Positions 33,037 to 44,465 of a DNA stretch of 64,000 nt are shown here, piece after piece. A program made the translations under genes and the position numbers. The notes beneath the pieces were generated by a model, which saw only the letters and a list, made by a program, of their open reading frames with translations, was not told the DNA's origin and did no database searches. Origin of the DNA: Phascolarctos cinereus (taxonomy: Eukaryota > Chordata > Mammalia > Diprotodontia > Phascolarctidae); contig NW_018343973.1 in assembly GCF_002099425.1 (NCBI RefSeq), positions 7,231,001 through 7,295,000 of the forward strand. Reading direction: 5' to 3'. The number at the start of each line of letters is the position of its first letter. The stretch's first letter is position 1.

Positions 33037-34565
33037 GGGCAGAGTCAAGATAGCAGAGTAAAAGCAGTGACTTGCTTAAGCTCTCCCCAAAACCCCTCCA
33101 AATAACTGTAAAAATGACTCTAAACAAATTCTAGAGCAGCACAACTCACAAAAAGACAGAGTGAAACAAATTTCCAGCCCAAGAAAACCTGGATGGTTGA
33201 TTGGGAAGTCTATTGTGCTGGGCTGGGAGAGGAACACAATTCAGCATGGGCACACAGGCAAAGACCAAGCCTCAGCAAACCTGGAGCAATCCTCAGGAGA
33301 CTGAATCAAGAGCAGCTGTGGAGGTTTCCAGACTTTTCAACCCACAAACGCCAAAGGCAACTTAGAAGGTCAGTAATAAAGGTCTGTGACCTCAGTGAGA
33401 AAGAAGCCCCAGTCCCAGTGGGGCACCTACCCAGAAAAACGGAGTATAATCCTTCAGGGGAAAAAATTGATATTCAGTGAAAAAGAGGACTTTCAAGCAT
33501 TCTTAATGAAAAGACCAGAGCTGAATAGAAAATTTGACTTTCAAATACAAGACTCAAGAGAAACATGAAGAGGTAAACAGGAAAGAGAAATCATAAGGGA
33601 CTTAATAAGGCTGAACTGCTTACATTCTTACATGGAAAAATGATATTTGTAACTCATGAGTCCTTTGTCAGTATTAGAATAGTTAAAGGGAAAAAAATTA
33701 TATGTAGATAGATAGATAGATAGATAGATAAATGGCACAGGGTGAGTTTAAGTGAATGGGTAATATCCGGAGAATAAAATTATGGGATGAGAGAGGATTA
33801 TACTGGGAGAAGGAGAAAGGGAGAGGAAGAATGGGGTAAATTATCTCACATAAAACAGACAGAGGAGGGGAAGTGAGGGAAAGCAAGAGGGAAAGACTGA
33901 ATCTTATTCTCATCAGATTTGGCTTAAGGAAGGAATAACATACACATTCATTTGGGTGTGGAAATCTATCTTACCCTACAGGAAAATAGGTGAGAAGGGG
34001 ATTAGAGAGCAGGGAGAAGATAGAGGGGATGGCAGACTAAGGGAGGGGGTAATCAGAAGCAAATACTTCTGAGGAGGGACAGGGTCAAAAGAGAGAATAT
34101 AATAAATGGGGGATGAGATAGGATGAAGGGAAATATAGTTAGTTTTCTTCAATATGACTACTATGTTAATGTTTTGCATGACTGCACATATATAACCTGT
34201 ATCGAGTTTCTTGCCTTCTCAATGAGGGTAGATGGGGAGGGAGGAAGGGAGAGAATTTTGAACCCAAAGTTTTAAAAACAAATGTTAAAAATTGTTTTCA
34301 CATGCAGCTGGGAAATAAGATATACAGGCAATGGGGCCTGTCTTACAGGAAAATAGAAGGGGAAGGGGAATAAAAAAGGGGGAGAGATGGAAGGGAAGGC
34401 AGATTAGGAGAAGGGGTATTCAAAATGCATGCCATCTTGGGGTAGGGGGAAGGATGATATGGGGATAAAATTTGGAACTCAAAATAGTGTGGAAATGAAT
34501 ATTGCAAACTGAAAGTAAATAAATAGAAAAATAAAATTTAAAAAATATGAAAAAAAATACAAAAA
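33037..34565 (+). mobile_element. short internally deleted L1/HAL1 derivative with exact duplication
   Basis: Starts GGGCAGAGTCAAGATAGCAG (L1-type 5' end), 5' UTR to about 33425, then jumps directly into the very end of ORF1: the frame 33386-33568 reads SIILQGKKLIFSEKEDFQAF and MKRPELNRKFDFQIQDSRET. This is followed by a 1 kb 3' region and an A-rich tail. The rest of ORF1 (coiled coil, RRM) and all of ORF2 are absent. Flanked by GAATCAGAAGTGA at 33024-33036 and 34566-34578, exact. Confidence 0.9.
33700..33732. repeat. GATA simple repeat
   Basis: About six to seven GATA units in the 3' region of the short L1 derivative. Confidence 0.9.
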
Positions 34566-35146
34566 GAATCAGAAGTGAAATTTAAACCCAGTCCATCTGA
34601 CTGCAGATGCAGGGCTCTTTCTGCTACATTATGTTGTTGTACTTAACATAGAATTTCAGGGCTGGAAGGAGCCTTAGCAATCCTCTAGTATAATATTCTT
34701 ATTTTATATAACCAGGCTTTTCCCTAAAATTTGCATTGTTGCTGCAAATGCAGAAGAAGGCTTCATTCCAGACAAATGGAGAGAATTCTGAGTGTGATGT
34801 GACACACTTGGGTACCTGTGAAAGGGGCAGAATTAAAGTGAGAACTTCTTGGGAGGAGTGAAAATGGGAAGTCTTTGGAAGCTGCAAACACCAGGGGAAG
34901 CTGTCTGCTCAGTGTAGCCCTGATTTCTGGCGTGCTTCCCCCATAGACTTTGGAGAGGCAACTTCTCATTGGGTGAGCTCAGATCCACTCTCTTCATGGA
35001 GACAAGATCTTGTCTCACTCTTAACTAAAGAACTTATTTACTCTTGTTCATTTTATGGCATATTCTAATCTGTATAACTTCTCTGATTCTTGTTTGCTCT
35101 TTGCTTGAATAAATGTGTTAAATGATTAAAAAAGATATTTGTGGGG

Positions 35147-35640
35147 AGGACATTAAAAGTTTAAAGAAGATAGTGAAACTCTATTAATGTAAGGAGAATC
35201 ATGTAATTTATCCAAGGACTATGTTAAAATATTGTTTTGGGTTAGGAATTTGGTGCATTCAAATGGATAACTCTGACAGTGATTGCCAAGTACATTTTGG
35301 TGGTAAAAAAAAAATCTGTTCTGAGAGAAATCCAGAACTTGAAGAATGTTTCTGTAAAAATTGAGCAATGTTTTGAATGATGAACAGAAATATCCAAGAT
35401 AACATTTGTTCTGATCAGAGGAGAGGTAGAAAGCTTCATAAAACAGTATTTTATTGAGGAAAGTAACATTGCGTTTCCAATATGCATTAGAAATTGAAGT
35501 GAAAAATCCCAATCACTAAGACTCAAGGAGATGTCCACACCAAAAATAATAAGAGAAGGCAATCAGGGGTTAACATCAGTGGTATTCTTGCTTAACCTTA
35601 GAGCATAAGCTATGAAAAAGGAAGGGTAAAAAAATCAGTA
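35147..35640. other. unassigned sequence
   Basis: Overlapping minus-strand frames of about 100 codons have no recognisable domain; no repeat identified. Confidence 0.45.
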
Positions 35641-35768
35641 GGAGGCAGCTAGGTGGCACAGTGGATAGAGTCAGGAGGATCCGAGTTCAAATCCAGTCTC
35701 CAACACATAACACTTACTAGCTGTGTGACTCTAGGCAAGTTCACTTAACCCCAAATGCCTACACAAAA
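35641..35768 (+). mobile_element. tRNA-headed marsupial CORE-SINE, truncated form
   Basis: GAGGCAGCTAGGTGGCACAG, GTTCAAATCCAGTCTC, CTTACTAGCTGTGTGACTCT, TTCACTTAACCCCAAATGCC, A tail. The block between TAGAG and TCAGGAGG is shortened. Confidence 0.92.
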
Positions 35769-36699
35769 AAAGGAAATCAAAAGTATTTTAGTACCTTTCC
35801 ATCAGACAAGGGCTGAGCTGCTGTTGCTTACTGGGAAGAATGAGAAATCCAATGAGTCCAGAGTCTTTGAAAAACCATCAAATGCCCAGGCACCAGGTCT
35901 TTCACCTGCTATTCTAGACAGCACCAGTGACTGAGACTCAAAGGCTCTTGCTTCCAGGACCTAGACAAAGAGCAGGCCTTCAGTCACCCAGGCCAACAAA
36001 GGGTTAAGCACTTGCTTCATACACTTCATGTACTTCATGTACAGATACGATTTTATCTGATGTCACATTTGTCCCATGCCTGTTTGGGATGAGACAAAGA
36101 AACTAATGGCAAATGTCTGTAGTGAGGCCCTTGGGATCCTCATCCCTATTACAGATTCTTGTCCTTATCTCTTCTTCCCTGGTGTTTGAGAAAATATGTG
36201 CCATTGTTGTGGGAAACTTTTGAGAAGGAAGTACAATCAAATGGTCCATCTCTATCCTATGATCAACAAAGTTCCTCTTATTTCTTAAGAAAGAAGAGTC
36301 AGATTTCCAGAATGTTTAGGCAAACTTTTCTCCTCCTACTCCACTCATCCTCATTCCCTTCAGCCTCTCTTTTCCTGAATTTACATCAAGAACCCAAATT
36401 CCCAGAGTTCTTCCTCATTGGAGGTTTTAAATGGCCATTTGTTGGGTTTATTGTAGAGGAGTCTGGGTTGGGTTAGATAGCATTAGGCTGAGGTCCTACT
36501 GGAATTCTGTGAATCCCTATCTTGCTCTGCCATTTTCTCCCCCCATGCCCTGTAGACTCTTCAGCCCTACATTTTAAAACAAAACAAAACAAAAAAGCTT
36601 CCCTTTATTTTAGATCTCTTTCTTTCAAACTCATTTCATTTCCCTGAACTCAGAGAAAGCTAGTTACCTCCCCAAAGGAAGGCTTTGAATCCCTGACCA
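35769..36699. other. unassigned sequence
   Basis: A 105-codon frame at 36159-36476 has no recognisable motif. No repeat identified. Confidence 0.45.
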
Positions 36700-37847
36700 T
36701 TTTCTTCAGTATTAAGCGTATGTTCTCTCCTCACTGTACTTGAAACACTGTACCAGGTAGAAGCTCCTCATTGCTATTCCAAGATATTTTCTCTCAGCAA
36801 TCTCTTTTCCATTGAGATTTATTTCATTCATTATTATCACCCTCTCCAGATTTTGGTTCCTTCTCAGTTACCTTTGCTGAATCTACTTCCACATCATGCC
36901 CTTCTAACGGTAGGCTTCCCTCAGGGTTCTGTCCTGTGCCCTCTACTATTCTCCCTCTATGCTACACTTGATGATCTCATCAAATCCCATGGATTTAATT
37001 GCCATTGTTATGCTGATGACTCTTAAATCTACATATTTGCACTAACCTTTCTGCTGACCTTCAATCTTGCATCTCTGACAGCTTTTCAGACATCTCAAAC
37101 TGGATTGCCAGTAAATCTCTTTAACTCAACATGTCCCAAACTGAACTCATCACTTTTCCCCTAAACCCTCTCTCACTCCCACCTTCTGTATTAGAGAAAA
37201 ACACCATTCTCCCAGTTCATCAGGCTCACAATCTCAATTCATCCCTCTCTCCTGACTCATACAATCTGTTACCAAGGCCTATTGATTTCACCTTTGCAAT
37301 ATCTGTCTAATATTGTCCCCTTCTCTCTGACATTGTCACCATTGTGGTATAGGCCCCAATTACCTTTCATCTGGACTACTGCAATTGACTGCTGGTGGGT
37401 GTGCTTGACTTAATCAGTCCATCTGCCATTCATCCACCAAAGTAATTTTTCTAAAAGCACCGATCCAATAATATCACCCCTCTACTCAATAACCTCCAAT
37501 GGCACCCTATTTCCAGCGTTCAGAGCCCTTCAAAAACTACCCCACTATCTTTCCAGTGTTCTTACCCCTTATTCTTCCTCATGTACTCTTCAATTCAACG
37601 TCACTGGCCTCCGTGTTGTTTCAATAACAAAAATTCCTTCTCTCAGCTCCCAGCAATTTCTCTGGCTGGCCCCCGTACTTGGAAAGCTCTTCTTACTGAC
37701 CTCCCTGACTTCCTTTAAGTATTAATTAAAATCTCATGTTCTACATGAAGGCTTTCTCAACCCTTCTTAGTTAGTTAGTGCCTTCTCTGACCTATTTCTT
37801 ATTTATCCTTTATATATCTTGTTTGTATCTATATATGTATCTATATA

Positions 37848-37894
<47 letters not shown>

Positions 37895-38032
37895 TTGCAT
37901 GTTGTCTCACCCATTAGACTGCAAGTTCTTTGAGGGGAATGACTGTCCTTTCCTTCTTTTTTACCCCCAATGCTTAGCACAGTATTTGGTACATATTAGG
38001 TACTTAATAAATATTTATTAACTAATGGTTGA
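36700..38032 (+). mobile_element. L2 LINE, RT-domain remnant to 3' end
   Basis: Reads as L2 ORF2: [16 protein letters not shown] near 36915-36965 and CYADD around 37005-37020 (RT palm motifs B and C), then the L2 C-terminal and 3' UTR order (CATCTGGACTACTGCAATTG, CACCGATCCAATAATATCAC) and the terminus GACTGCAAGTTCTTTGAGGG ... GGTACTTAATAAATATTTAT. Full of stops. A GT microsatellite (37847-37890) grew inside the 3' UTR. Confidence 0.88.
37826..37892. repeat. ATCT/GT simple repeat
   Basis: (TATC)-like units followed by about 22 GT units. Confidence 0.95.
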
Positions 38033-38044
38033 CTATTATCTAGT

Positions 38045-38900
38045 GGTTCCCAGCTCATTTTTCTTTCTCAGAGTATAGTCTCTCTTGTCACCCTGACCAC
38101 TACCCTCATTAATTTCCCTCTTAAACATATCTTTCTTTTAGATTTCCATACTTCTTTTGAGGACACTGCCCTTATTCCAAACATCCAGGTGCACAGTCTT
38201 AATGTCATCTTGACTCTTCTCTCTCCCTTATTCCTTTCCAAATAGTTGCTGAGTCTGCTCAATTCTACCTCCATAAAACAGCTCACTTCTTTCCACATCT
38301 CTACTCACATGGCCATTAACCTATTCCAGGCTCTCATAACCTCTCACCTGGATTATTGTAATACAGTCCTGATTGGATTCTCAGCTTCCAGTCTCATTCA
38401 TCTCAAATTCATACTTTGCATAGCTGCCAAAATTATCATTCTAAAGCACAAATTTGACTGTGACTTCCCTGCTCAAGAATTTTCCATGATTCCTTTTTAT
38501 CCCTAGAATAAAATGCAAACTCCTTAGCTTTGAACTCAAAACCTTCCACAACCTGTCTTATTTCACATTCTTGCCTTTTCTGCACTCTGAGTTCTAGTCC
38601 AACTGGTCTATCTTCTATTCCTCGAACTCATCTTGATCCCACCATGGCTGTAATCCATCATTTCCTAACTTCTGTATCTTAGAATCCCTTGCTTCTTTAA
38701 AGTCTCAATTGAGGTACTAGCTCCTATGGTATCTTTTACTTATCAGCACTCAAACTCCATCAGTTATTTTTATCTCCTTGCTCAAGTAATCTAGTACATA
38801 CTTATCTCAGTGGACACTATAATTCTACAGTATAATATAACCTTCCTGAGTGCAGGAGCTATTTTTTGTCTTAGGTTTTTATCTTGAACTCATACAAAAT
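38045..38900 (+). mobile_element. second L2 LINE 3' region, same orientation
   Basis: CCATTAACCTATTCCAGGCT, CTCACCTGGATTATTGTAAT, TATCATTCTAAAGCACAAAT, CTTAGCTTTGAACTCAAAAC, TAGTCCAACTGGTCTATC: L2 C-terminal/3' UTR order. It repeats the same part of L2 as the preceding copy, so it is an independent insertion. Confidence 0.8.
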
Positions 38901-39340
38901 CGACTTGAACAAAGGAGGTACTCTAAATGGTTGTTAAATTGCATTCTACCTTTAGCATTTGCTCCCCAACATCATTCAGTTTTATTCTTTAATCATTCAA
39001 CCAGTATGTCAATTCTGGTATGTTTGAAAGATTTTCGCAAAGCAAAAAGCAATACATTTTCACAAAATGATTGTCTTCCTCATAATGACAATGCTCTGAA
39101 TCATAGTACACTTCCCGAAAAGTGCTCTCACCCAGCTTCATCCACCACTGTAGTCAGTAGATTACTCGGAATTCCATTTTGCTGTTGCCAAAAGTCAATT
39201 CCATCCTCAATGAATGGAAATCATCTCCATTGAAGATATTAAGATGAATCTGCCACTAGCTCTGAAGGCAGTTGCAAAAGAGGCATTCTAAAGATAATGT
39301 CACAAAATCAGAGAATGATAGAATCTCATCTTCTTTTCTC
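38901..39340. other. unassigned sequence
   Basis: Not recognised as a repeat. A 127-codon frame crosses from the L2 into it and has no known domain. Confidence 0.45.
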
Positions 39341-39341
39341 T

Positions 39342-39342
<1 letters not shown>

Positions 39343-39411
<69 letters not shown>
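39343..39411. repeat. CT microsatellite
   Basis: About 33 CT units immediately beside the 3' end of the 7SL pseudogene; on the minus strand it is (GA)n following an A-rich stretch. Confidence 0.97.
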
Positions 39412-39415
<4 letters not shown>

Positions 39416-39417
39416 AT

Positions 39418-39742
39418 ACTGGGTCTCCCTACTCACCCAGGTTGAAAGTGCAGGGACTGCTTATAGGCTTAGTTCCTTTCTGATCAGCACAAGAACCTGC
39501 TCCATCTTCCAGCCTGGCTCAGTTTTCCCCTCCTCAAACTAATTTATGACCACCTGTTCACAAGGATTCACCCATATTAATGCTGAACTGAGTTTCTGAC
39601 ACCCAATCATCTTAGCCCATTATAGCTTCCAAATCCTAAATCTAGCCATAATTCTCTAACCCTCACCCTAACACTAACCCTAGTTGACTAGCTTTAGCCT
39701 CCCCATCAGCAGGGATCATTGGGGTCCACTACCATGCTTGAG
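39418..39742 (-). pseudogene. RN7SL: 7SL (SRP) RNA pseudogene
   Basis: Minus strand matches the 7SL RNA of the signal recognition particle along almost its whole length (about 300 bases). In order: a degraded 5' end, GGGAGGCTAAAGCTAG (7SL: GGGAGGCTGAGGCTGG), GATTGGGTGTC, CAGTTCAGCATTAATATGG (7SL: AAGTTCGGCATCAATATGG), GAGGAGGGG, GGAGCAGGT, GTGCTGATCAG, CCCTGCACTTTCAACCTGGG and GGGAGACCC at the 3' end. Both the Alu-domain parts and the S-domain are present, so this is a retrocopy of the full RNA, not an Alu/B1-type SINE (those lack the S domain and are confined to primates and rodents and their kin). Many substitutions and a roughly 30-base insertion show it is not functional. The 3' end runs into an A-rich/GA tail. 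Confidence 0.93.
39656..39683. repeat. telomere-like (CTAACC)n patch
   Basis: Four hexamers CTAACC, CTCACC, CTAACA, CTAACC then CTAG: vertebrate telomere repeat with two mismatches, lying as extra sequence within the 7SL pseudogene. Confidence 0.75.
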
Positions 39743-41015
39743 GTTAGACGTTGGGGTTAGTATGACTTGTTCCAAAACAGAAATCCCCTCTAAAACATCC
39801 CTGACAAGACATCATTTAGACTTAAGTTGAATTCCTGTATCAAAGAAAAACCTACTTTATTTCACTGTGAGACGTTTTATATTTGTTAGCTAGATCTTTC
39901 CAGGTTCATCTCCTGATCCAATCTTAGATTCATAGATTAATATACTATTAGAACTTAAAATGATTAAAGTTACTAAGTTTAACACTTTCATCTTACAATT
40001 GAAGAAACTGCCAGTTAGAGAGATCAAGCTCTTTACTTCTGGTTACATAATTAATGAAAGAAGCTGAACATCAAATCATTTTTGGTAGTACCACTTTTGG
40101 TCTATTGAAATATTTGTGCTTTTCACAAGAACAAAATGTCATCTTTTAATAGGCCTTAGGAATTCCCCCTTATCTAGTCAGTGAAAACTCTCAGCAAATC
40201 ATTTTTATTCCACTTTCCTTCCAATAACTAATGTCAAATCAAGGCATTCATTCTTATTCCTTATTTCCATTAAAAACAAAGTGTTAAAGGTCTAACCTCA
40301 CTGATGGCAACATTATTTTGGAATCTGTATATCAAACATAAAGTTATTTACTTGTTTGCTTTTGTTTTTTCTAGCATTTGTTATGTCTTCCTATGAAAGG
40401 TATAAAAATCTATTGATCAGTGAGTAGGACTTTATTTTAGTTGATGAGGTTTCATTGATAAACTATGAATTATTTGTCTTGTTCTATGTTATTCTATAGA
40501 CTTATCCTTTTGGATGATTCACTAATTCACTGCCTATTCATACATTTGGGCTACACCTTTGAACTTGGCTTTTCAAAGAGAGACTGCATACACTTAGGCA
40601 AAGAGAAATAGTACTGGTAAGAGAAACCAATCAGACATACATTGATTAGATTCCCTACAAGGGAAATCTGTGAAGTCATGTGGCCTCTTTGGCCTGCCAT
40701 GTGTGCTTGAGAACCATACCTCCAATGAACCACAGGGCATCAAGTATGGTAATAAAATGAAATATAATTAAGTGGTAAGTATTTCTTGGACCAAGCAGAA
40801 ATATAAGCTAGCTGTACGGGAGTAATAAAGAAGATGTCTCTAGACCAGCTGAAAAGTTTGTCGACTCAAGATCCTCAACCTAGAGAAATTCCTGGAATAA
40901 GTGGAGGAACTCTAGAGTAAGGCAAATGATGCTCAGGGCATGATGTGGAAGAATAAACCTGAATTTCATTGGCTTTGTGAGTTATTTCAACCCTTAAGGC
41001 TAGGGAAGAGGCTTA
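39743..41015. other. unassigned sequence
   Basis: 39930-40080 has a very weak MIR-like order (CATCTTACAATTGAAGAAAC). The remainder shows nothing recognised. Confidence 0.45.
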
Positions 41016-41200
41016 ACAGTGTACATTTTATAGCTGTCTCATTTGTTCCTCACACAGCTTTCTGAGGTTGGTGTTACTGTTATCTCTGTCTTTCAGTTGA
41101 GGAAACTAACTAGGCTTGGAGTCAGGAAGACCTGAGTTCGAATCCAGCCTCAGGCACTTACAGGTGATGCTGTATTTACTGTGCCACTTAGCTGAATCTG
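41016..41200. mobile_element. chimeric SINE remnant
   Basis: The left half is an inverted CORE-SINE (CATTTTATAGCTGTCTCATT, TTTCAGTTGAGGAAACT). It passes abruptly into a sense tRNA-SINE piece (GGCTTGGAGTCAGGAAGACC, GAGTTCGAATCCAGCCTCAG), then back to an inverted end (TGTGCCACTTAGCTGA). Confidence 0.65.
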
Positions 41201-42740
41201 AAGGACTTACACACAGACTCAGAAATTACTATAGTAACTCTCTTTCTATCTTCCATTGACTTATAATGCTACTACAATAAAAGGAGTCTCCCTATGCCCA
41301 CTCTGGCAAGTGAAAACACTCAGTATTGTTCTAGAGTCAGGCCATCTACTGCTGAGGTGAACTCCACTTCCCAGGTTTCCTGGCTTATATCACTACACTA
41401 GAAAAACCCTACTCCTCACCTGAGAGATATATGGTTTAACTTGACTTTAAAGAGTCAACCCCTTTCTTCAGGCAAGCACAGCCCACATAACTCACAGTAT
41501 CAGTGAAAGCAAAGTCTTGGTTGGTTCCTCCATGGCAAGACTCTTTCCCTTGCTGCTCTGAATAGCTGTTCCAGTTAACTGTATTTGCACTCATACAAAT
41601 GTATCAGAAAAAACTTTTAGTCTTTAATTCATTTATTCAAATAACTCCATTAAGCTTATCTTTAGCTCTTATTATTGGTCCTGCTCAGTCTCCTGATGAT
41701 TTAAACTTGGGTGACCAATGGACATTTTCAGTAATCAAAGATGTGAATTAATGAGCTACTCCTTTTTTTTTCTTTCAGTCTTGAGAGTCCCTAATTAACT
41801 GTTCCAAGATTGCTTCACACTATTCCAGTACTTACTGGCATTCAATTTCCATTGGAAAATCAACCTGGATACTTATAAAGTATGGCATGGTATCAGTTTT
41901 GATGGAGATGTGAATTTCCAAAGAATTATAGTTTCGTATGTAGCTTCAGAAATATAAATTTTAATTTCATTAGGTAAAAATATCTTCACTCAACCTTCAC
42001 AGTTTTAACTCTGCACAAAGCCAAGTCTTGTAGCTTGTAAATAATTTTCTCATTTTTATCTTGGGTTAGGCTGACAAATAGAACCATTATGAAATGAGAG
42101 AAAAGAGCCCATGATTAAAGTACAACATTGGAACTTCTGTCATCTCTTTGCCCAGGACATATCCAGCCAAAAGCTTTTTAGTGCACAAATTAATTTCAAT
42201 GTTATAGATGTATTTTGATGATTATATTTAATATCCATGTTTGAGAAAAGCAGCTATATCTAATGGAATTACCTCTTGCTAAAATATGGCTTAGGTGTGT
42301 ATTATGCCAGAATGAAAGTGGATTATGATTGAAAGAAGAATATGCCTATTGAGAACACATTTTTGTTGTTCTCTCAATTGTCATTTTTTTTCCACAAGCA
42401 AATCCATATACAAAAACATAGTGTGAAACTTGTTCTAAAATCATATCACAAAGTCATGTCCTAAAAGAGGTACAGACTGAATTTTCCATTATTCCCTTGG
42501 ATCTTCTGGTCAATAATTATGAAATGTTAATACTGTGTTCATTTCTCTGATTTGCCCAGAGTATCACAGCTGCAGAGGGCTTCATTCCCTACAAAACAAA
42601 AGAGAAAGGTTTATTTGTTTAATTTTGGCAGAGACCTGTGGTTTTGTTTTGTTTTTTAATTTTTAATCAGTGTGGGGACCTCCAAGCATGGAAACTTCTT
42701 CCACCTTTGAAAATTTACGAGTCTTGAATAACTTGTATTC
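41201..42740. other. unassigned sequence
   Basis: No repeat family recognised over about 1.5 kb; candidate single-copy DNA. Confidence 0.45.
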
Positions 42741-42892
42741 TTGGAGAACTTTCCAGGAGCACTGAGCATTTATGTGACTTGTGCATGGTTATATGGACAA
42801 TGTGCTACGTGTCAGATATGAGAGTTGAACCCAGGTCTTTTTGACTCGAAGCCTGACTCTGTTATCTATTGGGCCATGCTGCCTTTCAGATA
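42741..42892 (-). mobile_element. MIR-like SINE remnant (inverted)
   Basis: ATGTGACTTGTGCATGGTTA, GAGTTGAACCCAGGTCTTTT, CTGTTATCTATTGGGCCATG. Confidence 0.65.
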
Positions 42893-44465
42893 TAGTTGTG
42901 TGGTCTATATAAGATTTTATGCTCATAACCAAAACCATATAACTTTTTAACAGGTTTGTGTTATCACATAACAACAAAACCAGTTTTATCTTTTTTTATT
43001 GATCAAATTGAAAAGGACACAATATAGGGAATATACACAGAATTTTGCTAGTAGGGGGTTAAGAGAGAGAGAGTAATTACTTTTCTTTCCCTCCTTGATT
43101 GATATTTGATTACAGATCTCTCAGGCTCCTTCCCTAGAATTTACCAACTCAAAAATCCAATGAGACCTCCTGTGACTTAAGTCCCAAGTACAGATCAATT
43201 CATATGACCATTACAGAGGAAACGTAACTTAAAAAATTTTTTAAAAATAATTTAGAAAATTCTTAGAGGAGATATAACTCTTGAAGTTTGTTTATGATTT
43301 TGTTTATGATATTTTCTTCAATTAAATTGTGGCACTTTTTCCTGAAACTCCACAATGTTCCATGTATAACATTTGGTTTATTGATGGACCTGTTCTATAG
43401 GTTAAAAAAATAATTGAACAGTTTGGGATTACTTTGTAATGTAGACTTTTTCATTTTTGGATATAAAGTGATCACGATGGATTTTCCCAGTGCTTTATGA
43501 TTACAGTTGTTAAGAAAAAGACCATTCTATAAGATAAAATTAAAAATATGTAACTGTACTAAAAAATCATGCTATACCTCTTTAATGTGATAAAATGTAT
43601 TTCATGAAATCCCTAGACATAACCATAGAGCCTGGCTGATGTAGAATTTATAAGCGTACTCTTTCTCCATATAGGTTTGGTTTACCGTGTGGAATGATTC
43701 CCCATTTACTAGTCTACTCATTATAGACACTCCCCTTTAAGAATTTGTAGTTTGGGGCTTAAAGCTAATCTTCTTGAAACAGCTTTTGCCTCTTTTCTAT
43801 GTTTAGTCATTGACTTCCTGGGTCACTGAGCTCCTTCTCCTAAGCTTGCAGCTTTCTCTCTTAAAGGATAAAATCCAAATAGCTTTCCTCTCAAGGAGAT
43901 TTAAGTTCTCTTTGTTCACAGAGAGAGCCCCTGAAAAACCTGGAAAATCCTTCAACTCGAGGCTTTAAGGTTACTGAGTTGTATAGTTCTTTTCTCCAAT
44001 GAGTTTAAACAGCTTTATGCATGGTGTTTCTTGGGTCGTTGGTAAGCAGGATATACAAAATTCAGTTCTAAAGTACTTTGAGCACCTTGCTTATTGCCTC
44101 AGCAGCAGTTAGGACTTCATCCAAGAATGGCTAAACTTTTTGTGCCTCATTTTCAAGATGAGGTATTTCCACATAGTAGATCACAATCTGGCAGACTTCC
44201 ATGACCTATCTAGTTTATATTCAAGCTATTTCCTTTTTCCAGTGTTCCTTGTTGTATTCCAAAGTGATTCCTAGGTCACTCTGACATCTGTACCCTTTTC
44301 CTCTCTTCTCTCATGTACTTAGGAGTCGTTGTGGAAATTATAAGTACTTTTTGTAAAACAGGAAATATTTCAAGCCCCTACCCAAACTTACCCAACTACT
44401 AGAGGTTTATTTTTCAAGGTTTCTGTCCATTTCTTGTCTGCTGTTAATGATTCAGTCCTTCATAT
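42893..44465. other. unassigned sequence
   Basis: Nothing recognised over about 1.5 kb. Confidence 0.45.

Larger units (their letters stand above)
33024..35130 (+). mobile_element. retroposed transcript with poly(A) signal, flanked by 16-bp duplication
   Basis: AAAGATATTTGTGGGG occurs at 33008-33023 and 35131-35146. Between them, without the nested L1, is about 550 bases that include a MIR-like piece (34579-34640), a mammalian MIR-like start (GAATTTCAGGGCTGGAAGGA, 34651 on) and end with TTGCTTGAATAAATGTG then a short A tail, i.e. AATAAA about 17 bases before the tail. It looks like a retrocopy of a polyadenylated RNA. A solo LTR or lineage-specific SINE is an alternative. No coding domain seen. 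Confidence 0.65.

Noticed and set aside
34579-35130. Confident call of an endogenous retrovirus LTR
   Set aside because: An AATAAA near the end is suggestive, but I see no TG...CA termini with a short duplication; a 16-bp duplication with an A tail fits LINE-type retroposition better.
36159-36476. 105-codon frame as a possible exon
   Set aside because: No motif and no convincing splice-site or conservation signal that I can judge; length is compatible with chance in this composition.
39418-39560. An Alu-like SINE
   Set aside because: The match continues through the 7SL S domain, which Alu and B1 lack, and the host is a marsupial.
39418-39742. A functional 7SL RNA gene
   Set aside because: Too many substitutions in conserved helices, a telomere-like insertion and a degraded 5' end.
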